Assembly (NCBI GenBank): GCA_965112735.1 | Contig: OZ218963.1 | Location: 2,480,001-2,544,000 of the forward strand | Reading direction: 5' to 3' | From: Phaeosaccion multiseriatum | Taxonomy: Eukaryota; Ochrophyta, other classes | DNA: 64,000 nt | Shown here: positions 1 through 11,560 of the stretch, in pieces | Position numbering within the stretch: the stretch's first letter is position 1 | How the letters are laid out: every line of letters starts with the position of its first letter | Made by a program: the position numbers and the translations under genes | Notes under the pieces: generated by a model | The model's input: the letters and a program-made list of their open reading frames with translations, nothing else | What the model was told of the DNA's origin: nothing | The model's database searches: none

Positions 1-414
1 GCCGGCCCCTGAAGGGAATAAGCGAGAAGCTGCGGTTGAATGGTGCAGCTATGAAAGGGATTGATGAGAATTTGCTTCTCCCAGCGGAGAAGGAAGAGAA
101 GCGAGAAAGAGGGCTGTGACTTGTCTTCGAGCGCAGACAGGGTAGATGGTGCAAGTGGTGACCACTTCGTAGGGTTTTCTTCGCCGCCCCTTGGTCGCAC
201 GTCTAAGCGGTACGTTCTCAATGATCTCCTCTTCCTTCTTGATGCCTGGCTGCTCTTGTCCACGCCCCCCGCCCACTCTGGGCCGCCCTTTCTGAACATA
301 CCTTAACACACTTATTACCCCTGTTGTTCTCGCCCCCTTTTTACATCTTTTTTTGTGCTAGCAGGGGTGAGAAAGACGAGGATGAGGACGAGGAGGATGG
401 AAATACGGGCGACA

Positions 415-1075
415 AGGGGGGGCGGTGGTGGTGGGGGAGGGTTTGGGAAGAATAGACCACCAGCGCAGACTGAGTTCACTCGAGGCGGCAAGGGATCCAA
501 AGGAAGGGTTGCCTACCTGGCAAACTCCCTACTACAGGGCCTCGACGCCAAGCCGCCAGTCTGAAGTGGGAGGGCATGCCCAACGTGACGTGTTTGTCTG
601 GCCCCCCCACCTCTTCCACAACCTTGGAGAGGACCACCAGCAGCCTCTTTGCGCATGGGATGTATCGTCAGAGTGTGTACAAGCTTATGGGTGGACGTCG
701 CCGCAGCGGGCTGTGTCTGTCACCAGCCTCGAGCAGGAGGAGGAGGAGGAGGAGGAGGAGGGGAGGGAGGGAAGAGGGGGAGGAGGAGGAGGAGGAGGAC
801 CATCATCATCAGCAGCAAGAGAATCACAAGGGGGAGGAGGGGGGGGGGGGGGAAGGAGGAGGAGAATCAGCTGTGGGAGGAGGAGGAGGAGGAGGAGGAG
901 GAGGAGGAGGAGGAGTAGGAGTAGGAGTAGCAGGTGGTGCTGGTGCTGGAGGAGACGGGGGGGGGGGGCGGGGGAGGAGGAGGAAGAGTTGCAGGTGCTG
1001 CTGAGGCTGGAGAAGGAGGGGGGGGAAGGAGGAGGACGAGGAGGGGGAGGAGCAGCAGCAGCAGCAGCCGCCACA
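415..1075. repeat. GGA/GAG-rich low-complexity tract
   Basis: Runs of GGA, GAG and poly-G dominate this stretch, densest at about 735-1060. Every frame gives homopolymer-like peptides (poly-Glu, poly-Gly, poly-Arg; poly-Pro and poly-Leu on the other strand), so the long open frames here are compositional. I see no supported gene in bases 1-1609. Confidence 0.8.
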
Positions 1076-1609
1076 GCACTGTGGCCGGCACGGAGGATCA
1101 GGGGCAGGAGCATCTGTAGCGCCTGCAGAGGCTGCTGCTGCAGAGGGTGGTGTCGCTTTCGGGGGAGGTGAGAGTACCCACGAGAGGCAGCTATGGAAGA
1201 GGAGGGAGGCCGCGAAAAGGAGAAGAAGAGAGGCAGGCGAGGAGGGAAAGGAGAAGGCGAGGCTCCAGAAAAAGGCAGCGCGGGAAAGGGAAAGATTACA
1301 GCAGGATAAGGACCGGCCAGAGGGTGATTTACCCGTTTCCGTGTGCATAGTATTGTATATACAACACTTAGGTCTTCTACAGTTGCCTCTACTCTGGGGA
1401 GGAGAAGGAGAGAGAGGGGTGTCGCCGCAGGCGGGGAAAATTTCTAATTTCTTTTTTTTCTCCTTTTTTGGGCCGGCGGTCGACGGTATAAAAGTGCGCC
1501 ACTTTACGGTCGTGGGGAGGAAAAGCCATCTGGTGCCATTCTCCATTTTCTCTTCCCTCCCCCAAGTGCGGATTTTCGTGGTTCGCGGTGGCACGAGCAT
1601 GTCCTAAGC

Positions 1610-1703
1610 ACTTGATTAAAGTATACTTTTTTAAAACGTGAGTTAAAGGTCGATGTCCCAAAAAAGTGTAAGCGTTCGTATTAGTTCTATACTTTAATCA
1701 AGT
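1610..1703. repeat. Small foldback with perfect 16-bp inverted arms
   Basis: ACTTGATTAAAGTATA at 1610-1625 has its exact reverse complement at 1688-1703, separated by 62 bp. The whole could form a hairpin, as in a short MITE. No target duplication is evident. The next stretch, 1704-2088, holds no gene I can support; it is the upstream region of the gene at 2089. Confidence 0.55.
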
Positions 1704-2088
1704 CAAACCGTCATCGTTCGTCAAAATTCGGTCTGAGACCCAAAGATGGCACCTCACAACCAAAGGGCCCCATCTGGTGTGAGAGAATAACACCCCTAAG
1801 TTTCCATCCCTACATAAGGGGTATTTTCAAGATGAGACTTTGACCCACGATAGACTCATTTCGTTACGTATTGGGCCACGTAACCATTACGTAAGGATGT
1901 TACGGTTACACTCTCTCATTTCTCTCTTGGTATATCCCCCTGCCTCTCACCCTTCTTACTTCTCACTTCCTTCTTGGCGAAGAGTGTAAGGTGCAGTTTC
2001 TTCTCAGCGGAAGGGACGACAGAGGTATCATTTCCCGTCTTCCACGTACTCGAGCCCACTTAGGGACTTCTGTGTTCGCGCATTTCTC

Positions 2089-3271
2089 ATGGGGCAGACA
2101 TTGGGCAAGAATCGAAACGTGGAGGAGACACGCTCGACTACTCCTTTCGAGAGAAGAGCAACTACATCAGAGATGGGTGAACTGGGCTCTAAATTATCTC
2201 ATCTCATACTAGAACCGGTGGAGAGGACATTTTCCCACATGGAGGACAACGCAAGACTTCTCATCGCATCAAGAGATCATCCATCTACCCCCTATTGCAT
2301 CAAGTTGAACGATGTTACCGTTATCGATTTGACACACAACCTTTTCATCGACCGCACCCTACGGGACTTGATGGAGCCTGTTCTCCGCCGAACCGACCCT
2401 CCCACCACTTATCCTAATGTCCAGAGGATCGACCTTGGCTGGAACCGCTTACGCCCGGATGCCCTGGAGACGGTTTTTCGGATGCATGAGGTGTTCAACA
2501 AGGCCATCATTGATGTACGACACAATTATATAGCACCACATGAAGTTGTGGCTAGACTCAAAGATAAAGAGGAGCAGCCCCTGGCAGAATGGATCAGATA
2601 CGATGATGAGATTTACAGTCTTGTGTGGGAGGGCAAGAGCATTGTGGAAAATATCAAAGGGAGGGTGCAGACTTTGGAAGGAACGTCAAAAAAACAAGCA
2701 AAAAGACCTCGAGATGCAAATGAGAAGAGACCTCGTCACACGCCTCAGGAGAGAAGGATTTCTCAACGTGGCTGAAGTCAACCTTCCGAAGAAGAGGAGC
2801 GACGAGGATGGAACGATTTATCTGTCGGACGATGATAAAATGCAATGGGATGGCGTCATACACGCACAAAAGGGAGGAAACTGGACCATCTTCTTCATGG
2901 AGTGCAAGAGTCATGTTGAATGGTATCACATCGACCCTACACGGAGGACATACAAGAAGGAAAAAGAGGTTGAAGTTTCCGTGGAACGAAAGGCGAGGGT
3001 GATGAGATGGATTAGTTCACTGCAGAGGGGTGGACATCTGCAAGGTACGGATCCCTCCAGTTGTGTTCGGCAACAGGGACGTGTAATCTGTGATCTCCTT
3101 CAGGCGTCTCAAGACAAGACCGACATTAACTTTGTGTTTGGAGGTAGCGTACTACTAGAAGAACAAACGGCCATGCTCAAAACCCAAGCCATAGTTCCCG
3201 CCACCATTGCCAATGGAGCGTTGCAACTCGATCTTTCATCAGTCTTGCTCGGGACGGGCGCACAATCGTAA
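2089..3271 (+). pseudogene. LRR-like protein with PD-(D/E)XK nuclease-like C-terminus, frameshifted
   Basis: The first frame (2089-2775) begins MGQTLGK, an N-myristoylation-type start, and contains two leucine-rich-repeat-like stretches (VIDLTHNLF and VQRIDLGWNRL). The second frame (usable from about 2690 to the stop at 3271) continues with a basic coiled segment, then an Asp in WDGV followed by ECK on a hydrophobic strand, matching the D...ExK core of restriction-endonuclease-fold nucleases. The frames differ by one base and switch near a run of seven A at about 2689. Similar effector-like architectures occur in protist genomes, but the nuclease call rests on the motif alone. A sequencing error in the A run would make this an intact gene. 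Confidence 0.5.
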
Positions 3272-3546
3272 TGAGGCCGTAGCCGAGGAGTGAGAGCAAC
3301 GGTTGTGACTCGGAGGAGGCGGGCTGATCTGTAGTGGAGATACAGTACCAGCGGGGAGTGGTTGTGTTGGTGCAAGGCTCGGTGGGGGTGCTTGGGCGAC
3401 GCAGTCTTCGCCTTGTCTGGTGGTGCATGTGTAGCCTGATCGCTCTCTTGAGTTTGTCCCTCCCTATTGCGAATCGGCAGGACTCGCGCCACGTCTCTGA
3501 ACATGGGCACGGAGGGCTGGGGCCGGAGATGGGGACGAGGGCTCAT

Positions 3547-4062
3547 TTAAGTGAGCCAAAGCATTATGTTCGCCACCGAAATCCTTGCATGGTTTCTCTG
3601 ATAGCTAAGTATAGCATTCTTTAGGCTATAGTTCGTGATGAAGTCTTCGTCCGTCAAAACGTCACCGGTCACTGGATCCCGCCGTGGCGCCTCCATGGGC
3701 GCACTGTCCAACCACTCTCGCAGAGCCTCCCTCGAGTACGATATACCACCCCTTGTGACCACTGGATCTTCCATCCAATCAAGTGTGATTGGGCACGTGA
3801 AGTAGTCAGGTATCCACAGAACATCCGAACGTCCTCTCACATGATTCAAAACGTTTATACATCTCTTGAAAAGACCATTGGTATGCACCACGGAAAACCC
3901 CTTCTGTTCGGACACTTCTGTGCATGCAGTGCGCAACACTTCGTTCGACTCACATGAGCTTTGGAACCTATAGAGGTCCCCAACTGTTATATATCCCGCT
4001 TTCTCAAAAGTCGACGATGTTACTTCGCCAACACCCTTGAGATGTGTGATGGGGGTGTCCAT
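3547..4062 (-). CDS. U-box domain protein (putative E3 ubiquitin ligase)
   Basis: This 171-aa protein ends in a U-box: FTCPITLDWMEDPVVT, then SYSREALREWL, then DPVTG and a helix with NYSLKNAI (roughly residues 88-155). U-box proteins act as E3 ligases that pass ubiquitin from an E2 without bound zinc. The N-terminal ~80 residues contain GVGEVTSSTFEKAGY, which resembles a helix-hairpin-helix. The start ATG is at 4062. The stop at 3547 lies only 275 bp past the frameshifted gene on the other strand. The left retrotransposon LTR begins 135 bp upstream of its start. Confidence 0.72.
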   Translation of the reverse strand: MDTPITHLKGVGEVTSSTFEKAGYITVGDLYRFQSSCESNEVLRTACTEVSEQKGFSVVHTNGLFKRCINVLNHVRGRSDVLWIPDYFTCPITLDWMEDPVVTRGGISYSREALREWLDSAPMEAPRRDPVTGDVLTDEDFITNYSLKNAILSYQRNHARISVANIMLWLT

Positions 4063-4197
4063 TTGGTCTGTGTTCCTAGTAACACAAAGAAAAAGCGAGA
4101 AGGGAAACGAGAGTTGTGTATGCGAACATAACTAGTGCGCATCATTGCTCATCCTCGGCGACTTCCGATACAGGGGGTCACCAGTCAAGTACACACG

Positions 4198-4446
4198 TGT
4201 GCTAAGCTGAGATAGTAAAGACGTTAGGGGGGTTTGGACCAAGTATATGCTGCGCTTATGATGGGGCGTCAGTGTCCGTATTGATAATATATCTCTACTA
4301 CTCGCTGATGCAAAGCTTGTGTCCACAAAGAGGAGGGTGAAACGCCAGAGCCGTTGAGCCCCCTCGGGACATGCCTAGGAAACCGACATTCTTATTATAC
4401 CCCAGAATGTAGGATCGGAAACCCTCAGGCAGGACAATCTACCACA
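4198..4446 (-). repeat. 3' LTR of the gypsy element
   Basis: 249 bp, TGTGCTAAGC to CTACCACA. Its left flank is CACG (4194-4197). Short open frames inside it recur in every LTR copy and are not genes. Confidence 0.88.
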
Positions 4447-4560
4447 CTACCCCCAAGCGACAGTTCGAGTCGATGCGGAGGCAAAGGTGTCTAGCTAGGT
4501 TATGTCCTCTTGCGCGTGCGCGCGGATCGCGGCGGCTTGGCAGCCGACCGCGTCGTAGTC

Positions 4561-7500
4561 TTACGCAGATAGGCTCGGACTGCGCTGATGGAGACAGTTC
4601 TGAACGAGGCGTCGCACGTCCTTGTCTAGCGTATACCAGGTGAACTTCTCCTTAATAGCACTCAAGGTGTTTGTCTCTCCCTGATGGCCCATCATACCCT
4701 GATGGCCAGTCACACACAGTCTAAGGTGCATATCCTCCGCCTTGGCTCCCAACGAGGGAATCCAAATGCGGGTGCTGTCAGCGGGGTTGCTCGTCGGATG
4801 GCACGCTCGAATCAACCCGTCGTCGCCAACTGATGAGAGGAGCAGGCGGCGCCCATTCTCCCCCACCTCCTTGCTAGTCTGCTGGAGCTCCTGAAGAGCG
4901 TCTGCCTGCAGACTGGCAATCTCAGTCTTGGAGGGCCAAGTGAAGTCGTCACACATGGTGTCAAACACTTGCATAGGCCCAAACTTGCCCAAGGCGAGCA
5001 CACTAGGGGTGAGGCTCACCGGGTGCGTGTACCGCCTGCAAATGGGGTCGGCCCAATCATGGAGGTGGCCAGGGAAATGGACAATGACATAGTCAAAGCT
5101 CTGAAGGCGTACGGCCTGACGCTGCAGCCTGTCCCTCATAGGCTTAGTCATGCCGGGGTACTTGCTGTCGTTGCTCATCAGGAACGCCAAATTGCGATGG
5201 TCGCAAAAGATGTGCACTTTCTGTGCACCGACCAAGGCGTACTCGCTTTGGATCAAGCCTCGGAGTGTTGCGTCTCCCTCCTTGTCTATAGTGGCCCGAT
5301 TCAGCTCTGCGTCTTCGAAAGGGCCGGAGCCGAAAGCCACTGGGATGTGGTTCATCTTATGTACCGGAAGGCACAGCTCTTTGGGGTCAATGTACGTGAT
5401 CATACATCCCCAGTAGAGGTCGCTAGCGTCTGGGAATACCAGTGCCAGTTTGGTTGGGTCTGGGTGCGACAGCACCGTGTTCTGTGCAAGTACGCGCTTA
5501 ATCTTGAAGAAAGCGTCGTCGTGCTCTGTGTTCCACCCCACAGAAGCCAACGGAATCGTCTTGGCCATTGCCTTGGAGCGCTTGTGCTGATGAGGCTTAG
5601 CGTTAGCCTGCCCAAGGGCTTTGTTCAACAGCGCGTTCAAAGGACCCACTAGCTTAGCGAAGTCCTTGATGTATCGATGAACCCATTGCAGACTGCAGAG
5701 GAAAGTCATCAGATCTCCAGCCGTCTCTGGGGCCGCGAGACTGGTCAGGCCCTGCACTCTGGCGGGGTCATGTCGTGTGCCGCGTCGGTCGTGTACGCGG
5801 CCAAGGAACTTAAGCTCGCTACTGAAGCGGAACGAGCTCAACCCTATCTTGATGTTGGCGCTGTGGAGGCGCTCCATCGTCAATCGAGTGAGGCGCACCA
5901 TGTCCTCTCCCACCTTTGCCCAGTACGCTACGTTGTCGATGTAGACGGCGTGGGTCTTGCACAACTCTTTGCGAAAGAGGTGGGTCATCTGGCCTTGGAC
6001 GTAAGCGCCCGAGTTCTTAGCCCCCTGGGGCACTCGAGTTGGCGTCACCTTGCCATTTGGGAATATATAGGTGTGAGCAACTTGGCTCTGCTTGCCTAGT
6101 GGGAATTGCCAGTACATGTCAACCCCATGTATCTCGATGAACCATAGGCAACCCAACATGGAAGCCACAGCGTCATCAATGTTCATCATCCCAAAATCGA
6201 CCTTCTGTACCTTTTCATTGACTTCTCGAAAGTCGCAGACGATACGGTACTTGCCTGGCTTGCCGGGTTTGCCCACTGCAAACGCCGGGCTGCCATGAGC
6301 GCTCTGCGGGTTACTGTAATCCAGGCCTTTGCCTATCAACTTGTTACAAAAGTCGTTCACAAAAGCACCCTTTGCGCCTTGTTGCCTTATGGGGAGACGG
6401 GAGCTCGGTACCTTATTGGTAAACGTCACCTCCATTGGCTCTACGTTAGCGGGGCCATCGCTATAAAGCAACTCATCCCGCCACACGTCAAACTCTAAAA
6501 GAGCTTCCATCATCTGCTCTCTCAGCTCCGCAGGGAAATCATGATCAGTGATTGCATTGTCCACGATGGGACCTAGCACCTCTCTACGGCGTGCCTCAGA
6601 GGGAGGGACTCCCTCTGATGGCCCTTGAATAGTATCTGGTACACCTTCATACTCTTCACGGTCTTTATTGTTAAGCGGTTGGCCGCCTATGGCGCTAACC
6701 TCTGGTGCCTCTGCACTGGCGACAGGAGGGGGGCTCTCGGCCGCGACCTCCTGCGCTCCTACCCCCAATACTTTCACGGGGAAGTTGCTTGCCTCAAAAT
6801 CAGCATAGTCTTGGATGGCTTCAACGCCCATAGAACACACGCTCTTCTCAACACTCTGCTGCTTAGTCGGGGCAGCTCCTGTCGCAGGAGGAGCGTCGTC
6901 ACGCTCCCTCTGCAGGGCCTCATCCGACCGCTTGCTGTGCACTCTGTGCAACTGCTCAGTCAAAGACTCCAAGCCCAACGCCTTATGTAAAGGCCGACCC
7001 AGAATCAGTCTGCTGCCCAAGCTCTCAAGAACCAGTATGGATCTGAACTGCTTGTCCAACTGCGCTGTACTCACACTTCCGTGACTCAGCTCTATCTCGA
7101 GGTGACTGCCGCACAACACTTCGTTGGCAGTCACAGGTCCGGCAGCAGTGACGCACTCCGAAGGCTCACAGGCCTCTAGTACACCACCACTCTTGCTGAC
7201 CCATGTGCGCGCTAGGTCACCACCTATGACCGCACCCACATCGCATCCGCTGTCCAACAAGGCTTGCGCCGACATCCGCACCTCCGGAGTCGTGTCATTC
7301 ACGAGGACCACGCTCACGCGATCTCCCGTGAGGTCCGTGGCGACTGGCCCTGGCTCCGAAACACCTCCGGCAGCTGAAGAAGAAGAAACGGACGTCACCC
7401 CCGGCTTCTTCCCCTCAGCCTTCCTCTGCTCCCACGCCTTCTGCTTCTCTGCCTTGATGCGTTTCTTGTCGTCGGCAGTGGCTGTGGGACAGTCGTCAAT

Positions 7501-8419
7501 GCGATGCAGCTTGTCACAGGCCCAGCACTTCGGCGTACGGGCCTTCTTCAATGGGTTGCTGGCTGTCTCTTTGCCCGCTGCTGTCTCCTTCGAGGAGTCC
7601 TCTGCACCCGTACGCTTAAGCTGCTGCTCCTGCTGCCACTTGCGCTTGCCGCCTGCACCTTTGCCTTGCCCACCACCGCCTCCCCCGCTGCCTCCAGATG
7701 CTCCTTGGTCACCCTTGAGCCCGGGAAGGAAATGTTCGGCTCTGCCGCCGATACGCCGTGCTGCCGCTCTCATGGTGGCCCACTGGCTCAAGTTCTTGAC
7801 GAATTTCTCCATCCACTCCCCGTGATGCTCTCCCCAGTCCTTCTGTCCATCTTTGAAAGCGTCCACCAGCATCTTCTCCATGCAGGGGTCCCAATTCTTA
7901 ACGATGGTTAGCAAGCCCCGCTGCATGCCTCTGGCGGCGTGCTTTCCGTTCGGACCAAGGAAGTTCGCATCGCTGGGGTTCCAAACAAGATATTCTTTCC
8001 TCGCCGCCGACTCGTGAATCGCGCGAAGGTATTGCTGGCACATATATTGCAGATTGTGCTGGAATTGAAGAGGGTCCGGATCATACACGATTGTCGTCCT
8101 CCGGATAATCTCGTTAAGGGTGGCGTTCCCGTTGACGTCCTCCCTGCGATTCTTCTTCAGCCACCTCTCCAAGTAATCCCGTACCATCTTGGACGTGAGC
8201 TGAGCCTCCGTTACCTTTTCGGCAATGGCTATTGCAAAACGATGGACTGGGCTGATGAGCTGCACCATGCATGCTGGGGATATCAAAAGGCTTATCCTTA
8301 TCCCTGAGCGCGGACTGATCGAACTGCAGTATGAACTCGCTGACGAGTTCCGCGGATAGAGCCGTCCGTAGCTCCGGATAATGGGAAGGGTCCTTCGTGA
8401 GAATGTCTTGAACCGCCAT
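4561..8419 (-). pseudogene. gag-pol polyprotein of the gypsy element, frameshifted in gag
   Basis: The natural start is probably the ATG at 8419 (MAVQDILTKDP). That frame breaks near 8275 and the pol-containing frame continues to 4561. In order: a gag-like region, a CCHC-like knuckle (CWACDKLHRIDDC, spacing CX2CX3HX4C), an aspartic protease with LLDSGCDVG (about 7225-7260), reverse transcriptase, RNase H with FPDASD (about 5420), and an integrase HHCC-type zinc region at the C-terminus. The reverse transcriptase active site reads YIDN instead of the usual YxDD (about 5930-5945), so one catalytic Asp appears replaced. With the gag frameshift and missing integrase core, this copy is probably non-autonomous. 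Confidence 0.82.
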
Positions 8420-8486
8420 GATGCCGCTCCTCCAATCGGTCTGAGAAAATCCTTCTCCAAAGCTTTTATAAAGCGAGAACTAGTTC

Positions 8487-8735
8487 TGTGCTAAGCTGAG
8501 ATAGTAAAGACGTTAGGGGGGTTTGGACCAAGTATATGCTGCGCTTATGATGGGGCGTCAGTGTCCGTATTGATAATATATCTCTACTACTCGCTGATGC
8601 AAAGCTTGTGTCCACAAAGAGGAGGGTGAAACGCCAGAGCCGTTGAGCCCCCTCGGGACATGCCTAGGAAACCGACATTCTTATTATACCCCAGAATGTA
8701 GGATCGGAAACCCTCAGGCAGGACAATCTACCACA
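8487..8735 (-). repeat. 5' LTR of the gypsy element
   Basis: Same 249-bp sequence as the LTR at 4198. Its outer flank is TTTC (8736-8739), matching the 4 bp just left of the third LTR at 12957 and not the flank of its own partner. Confidence 0.88.
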
Positions 8736-8815
8736 TTTCATGTTTTCATTTTACGAAATTACAATATAACTAGCACTCAAGTCGAACGTTCGTAGAAAGA
8801 GTCTCCAGCACTACC

Positions 8816-11224
8816 TCAGACATCGATCGTGTACACTTTCTCTCTCGTAGAAAGAGTCTCGTCCAGCACTACATCAGAGCCTTGGGTGAGGACCACGGTG
8901 GTGCCAACGATGGCCGCCCGTTTGGCCTTGTTCTTGATGCGAATGCTGCTGACCTCCATGCTCGAGTCGAGCGTCACCGTCAGCGAGCCCCCCTTCCCGC
9001 GCACTGCGCAGAAGGTGGAGTCCATCTCATCGTCGCACTTGTCAGCGGTTCTCTCGGCAAACCTGTTGGGTGGCCTCTTGCTGCCCTCGATGGAGGTGGG
9101 AGTGATCTTGGCGCCGTCTGCGTCATACAAAGTCACCTCCGCCAGCATTAGCGACTTGTTACTCGGGGCTGTGATCACCAGCTGTACCACTGTGTTGCAC
9201 GGGAGAGGGTGTAAGCCAGGCAGGCAGAGGCACAAGGAGTGGAGGTCAAGCGGAGTTGATTGGTTGGTTGGTTAGATGGTGCCATGATAGAGCAACGAAT
9301 GGGGCCTGTTTCTCCTCATTGTGTACCTCCCCCTCCCAAGACACAATTCCTCTGAGGCCACCACTACCGCACACACGGACTGAGCTGAAACCTACGAAAT
9401 GAGACCACGTCTCCCCCCCTCCCCTCCCTTGTGTGCCCCCACTTTCGCGCAGTCTGCTCAACGAAAAAGCTTACCTTCTTTCTGAGCCCAGTCCTGAATA
9501 TCCCAGAATATCTCAGGCGTGATTAGTCCCGCAAAATTAAGGGTGGGGCTCCCGGAATTAATCACTCCGTAAATGTATCCCTCTCCATTGTAGACCGAGC
9601 TCCCGGACATTCCCCCAGCCACGTCGCATGTCTGAGTGACAATCGCCCTGTGCTCGGCGTCTTCCCCATACACGTAATTGGTCAGCACCTGGAAGTTGCA
9701 GGGCGCGGGGCCGGAGTTCCACATCTGACTGCCCCCGGCGATGTCACCAGGATCTGTGAGTGTGATTGACAGCACAGCAGAAAGAAGGAGAACGTGCAGC
9801 AGGGGGACGGGGGAGAGACAGGCAGTCATAAGAGGGGAAGCCGGCCGGGAGGGGGGGGGCAAGGAAAGCGGTACGCGGATTGCACAAACCAGCCAGCCAG
9901 CCAGTCAGTCAGCAACAACAAGGGCGTGGAGAGTGCATCAAAGCGAGCCAAGCGACACAATGCAACCCTTCCGGCCGCAGAGAAGGAGCACACGCTACTT
10001 ACAGCCAGTGTAGCCGAGGTCTGCAGGAAGATCGGAAGTAAAACTGGTGCCTCTCATGCCCAGGTAGCCCGTGACATCGCCGATGTTTGCCCCGTCGCCC
10101 GGGCGCTCCTTCATAACGATGACGGCAATGTCAATCGTCCAAAAAGGGATGCCATTTTCTTCCTCAGTAAAGCCCCACTCGGGCATGATTGTGACATAAT
10201 CAGCATCCCACCTGCCGTAGGGTTCCTCAAAGGTGGCGGTCTTCCCCGGAGCGAAGGTCCAATCCGAAAACAAGTCCCCGGTGTCTCTGTCCTGAATGCA
10301 GTGGGCGGCGGTCAGGACGGCGTACTTCGACATGATGGCCCCAGAACAGATAAAACCCCCAGCCACTCCTTCAAACCCCACTCTACCAATAGTCCTAAAC
10401 GGAAACTGATTAGAGTCTGTGATGCGGACGCGGGTGTCTGCGCCAATGATGCCCAAGTTGCGAGCCCCGCCCTCCTCCTCCTCCTGCTCTGCATCTCCAT
10501 CACGCATTCCCAGCGGCACGTCAGGATTGTAGGGTCGAACGGCCTGGACGGAAGGTCCCTGAGCCCGCTTGTCCGCTTGAGAGTCCTCCTCGAGTAGCAC
10601 ATACATGGACCCGTCAGGAGTTGCTCGGAGGGCGTGGATGCGAGGACCACTGGTGCCCTTGCCCTTGGCCTTGGTGCCGTTGCCCCCCTTATCGCTGAGA
10701 TCCACCTCCTCCAAACTTTCCTCAGCTGGTCGCGGGACACGCTTGGTCTTGCCGACGTAGCGGAACTTCTCCTTGGCGAAGCGGTTGACAACTCCCGCCT
10801 CGATCTCCTCGTCCGCATCCTCCACGAAGCTGTCGTCCTTGATGAGAGGGTGCTCACCGGGGCAGGCGCCATCCGTCACTTGCACGCCTTGCATGGTCGC
10901 AATGCACTCGTTCTCGTACGTGACTCCATCCGATCCGCACACGAGCCGCTTCTGCACGCGGCAGCCCACAGCGCCGCCTACTGCTGGCGGGGATGATGCC
11001 GATGTTGCACTCGTGCCGAGGAGGAGGAGCGCCAGGACAGGAAGCACTGATAGACCAACGCTCCGCTTGTTGTTTTTGTTGTTGTTGGTGGTGGTGGTCT
11101 TGCTGCTGCGCGTGCCCCCCACAAGGAGTGCTGCTGGGGAAGCATCGGTGCCGAGGCTGGCACCAGCAGTTGCAGAGAAGCGGCGGGCGGACAGGAGGCG
11201 AGGCATGATACCAATGATGTGCAT
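8816..11224 (-). CDS. Kazal-domain trypsin-like serine protease, three exons
   Basis: Predicted exons: 11224-10003, 9753-9475 and 9189-8816, with GT-AG introns of 249 and 285 bp (donors GTAAGT and GTAAGC). They join in frame to 624 codons. Exon 1 has a hydrophobic signal or anchor (VLALLLLG), a Kazal-like motif (CGSDGVTYENEC), and the protease His (LTAAHC) and Asp (TIDIAVI). Exon 2 has the catalytic Ser in GMSGSSV. Exon 3 encodes a beta-rich tail resembling a discoidin/galactose-binding domain. A secreted or membrane-anchored protease is likely. The start could also be the ATG at 11206. The spliceosomal introns mark this as a nuclear host-type gene, and a repeat array sits just upstream. Confidence 0.8.
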
Positions 11225-11265
11225 CAACCTTGGAAGTGTTTGTAATGGGGATTCGTTGTGCAATC

Positions 11266-11560
11266 AGAGCCGTGCCAAAGAAAACATTGTGAGAGGCAGA
11301 GCCGTGCCAAAGAAAACATTGTGAGAGGCAGAGCCGTGCCAAAGAAAACACTACTAGATCGAAGGTCACGCTAAGTTTGCTTTCTGCCGGGGTAGCGTGT
11401 GCCGTGCCAAAGAAAACACTAGATCACGCTGCAGCAGAAGTACCTACGGTACCATCGAAGGTCACGCTAAGTTTGCTTTCTGCCGGGGTAGCGTGTGCCG
11501 TGCCAAAGAAAACACTAGATCACGCTGCAGCAGAAGTACCTACGGTACCGTAGGTCAGCT
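11266..11560. repeat. Two nested tandem repeats upstream of the protease gene
   Basis: A ~35-bp unit (AGAGCCGTGCCAAAGAAAAC...) occurs three times at about 11266-11350. A ~120-bp unit (CGAAGGTCACGCTAAG...) follows, about twice. CCGTGCCAAAGAAAACA is the shared core, seen five times. It lies immediately 5' of the protease gene, so it could be promoter sequence. Confidence 0.75.

Larger units (their letters stand above)
4198..8735 (-). mobile_element. Ty3/gypsy-type LTR retrotransposon with truncated integrase
   Basis: Two 249-bp LTRs (4198-4446 and 8487-8735), identical as far as I can read, start TGTG and end CACA. They enclose a minus-strand gag-pol frame. In the sense direction a G-rich tract (TTGGGGGTAG) abuts the 3' LTR, as expected for a polypurine tract. 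The integrase is cut after its zinc-binding region and only ~114 bp separate the stop from the LTR, so the DDE core is missing and the copy would need help to integrate. LTR identity suggests recent insertion or homogenisation. The 4-bp flanks of this pair do not match each other, but do match those of the third LTR at 12957. Confidence 0.88.

Noticed and set aside
425-1600. Long open frames on both strands in the GGA tract
   Set aside because: Products are homopolymers of Glu, Gly, Arg, Pro or Leu set by composition; no domain.
4132-4326. MDTSFASASSRD open frame
   Set aside because: It lies in the LTR and recurs in the third LTR; not a gene.
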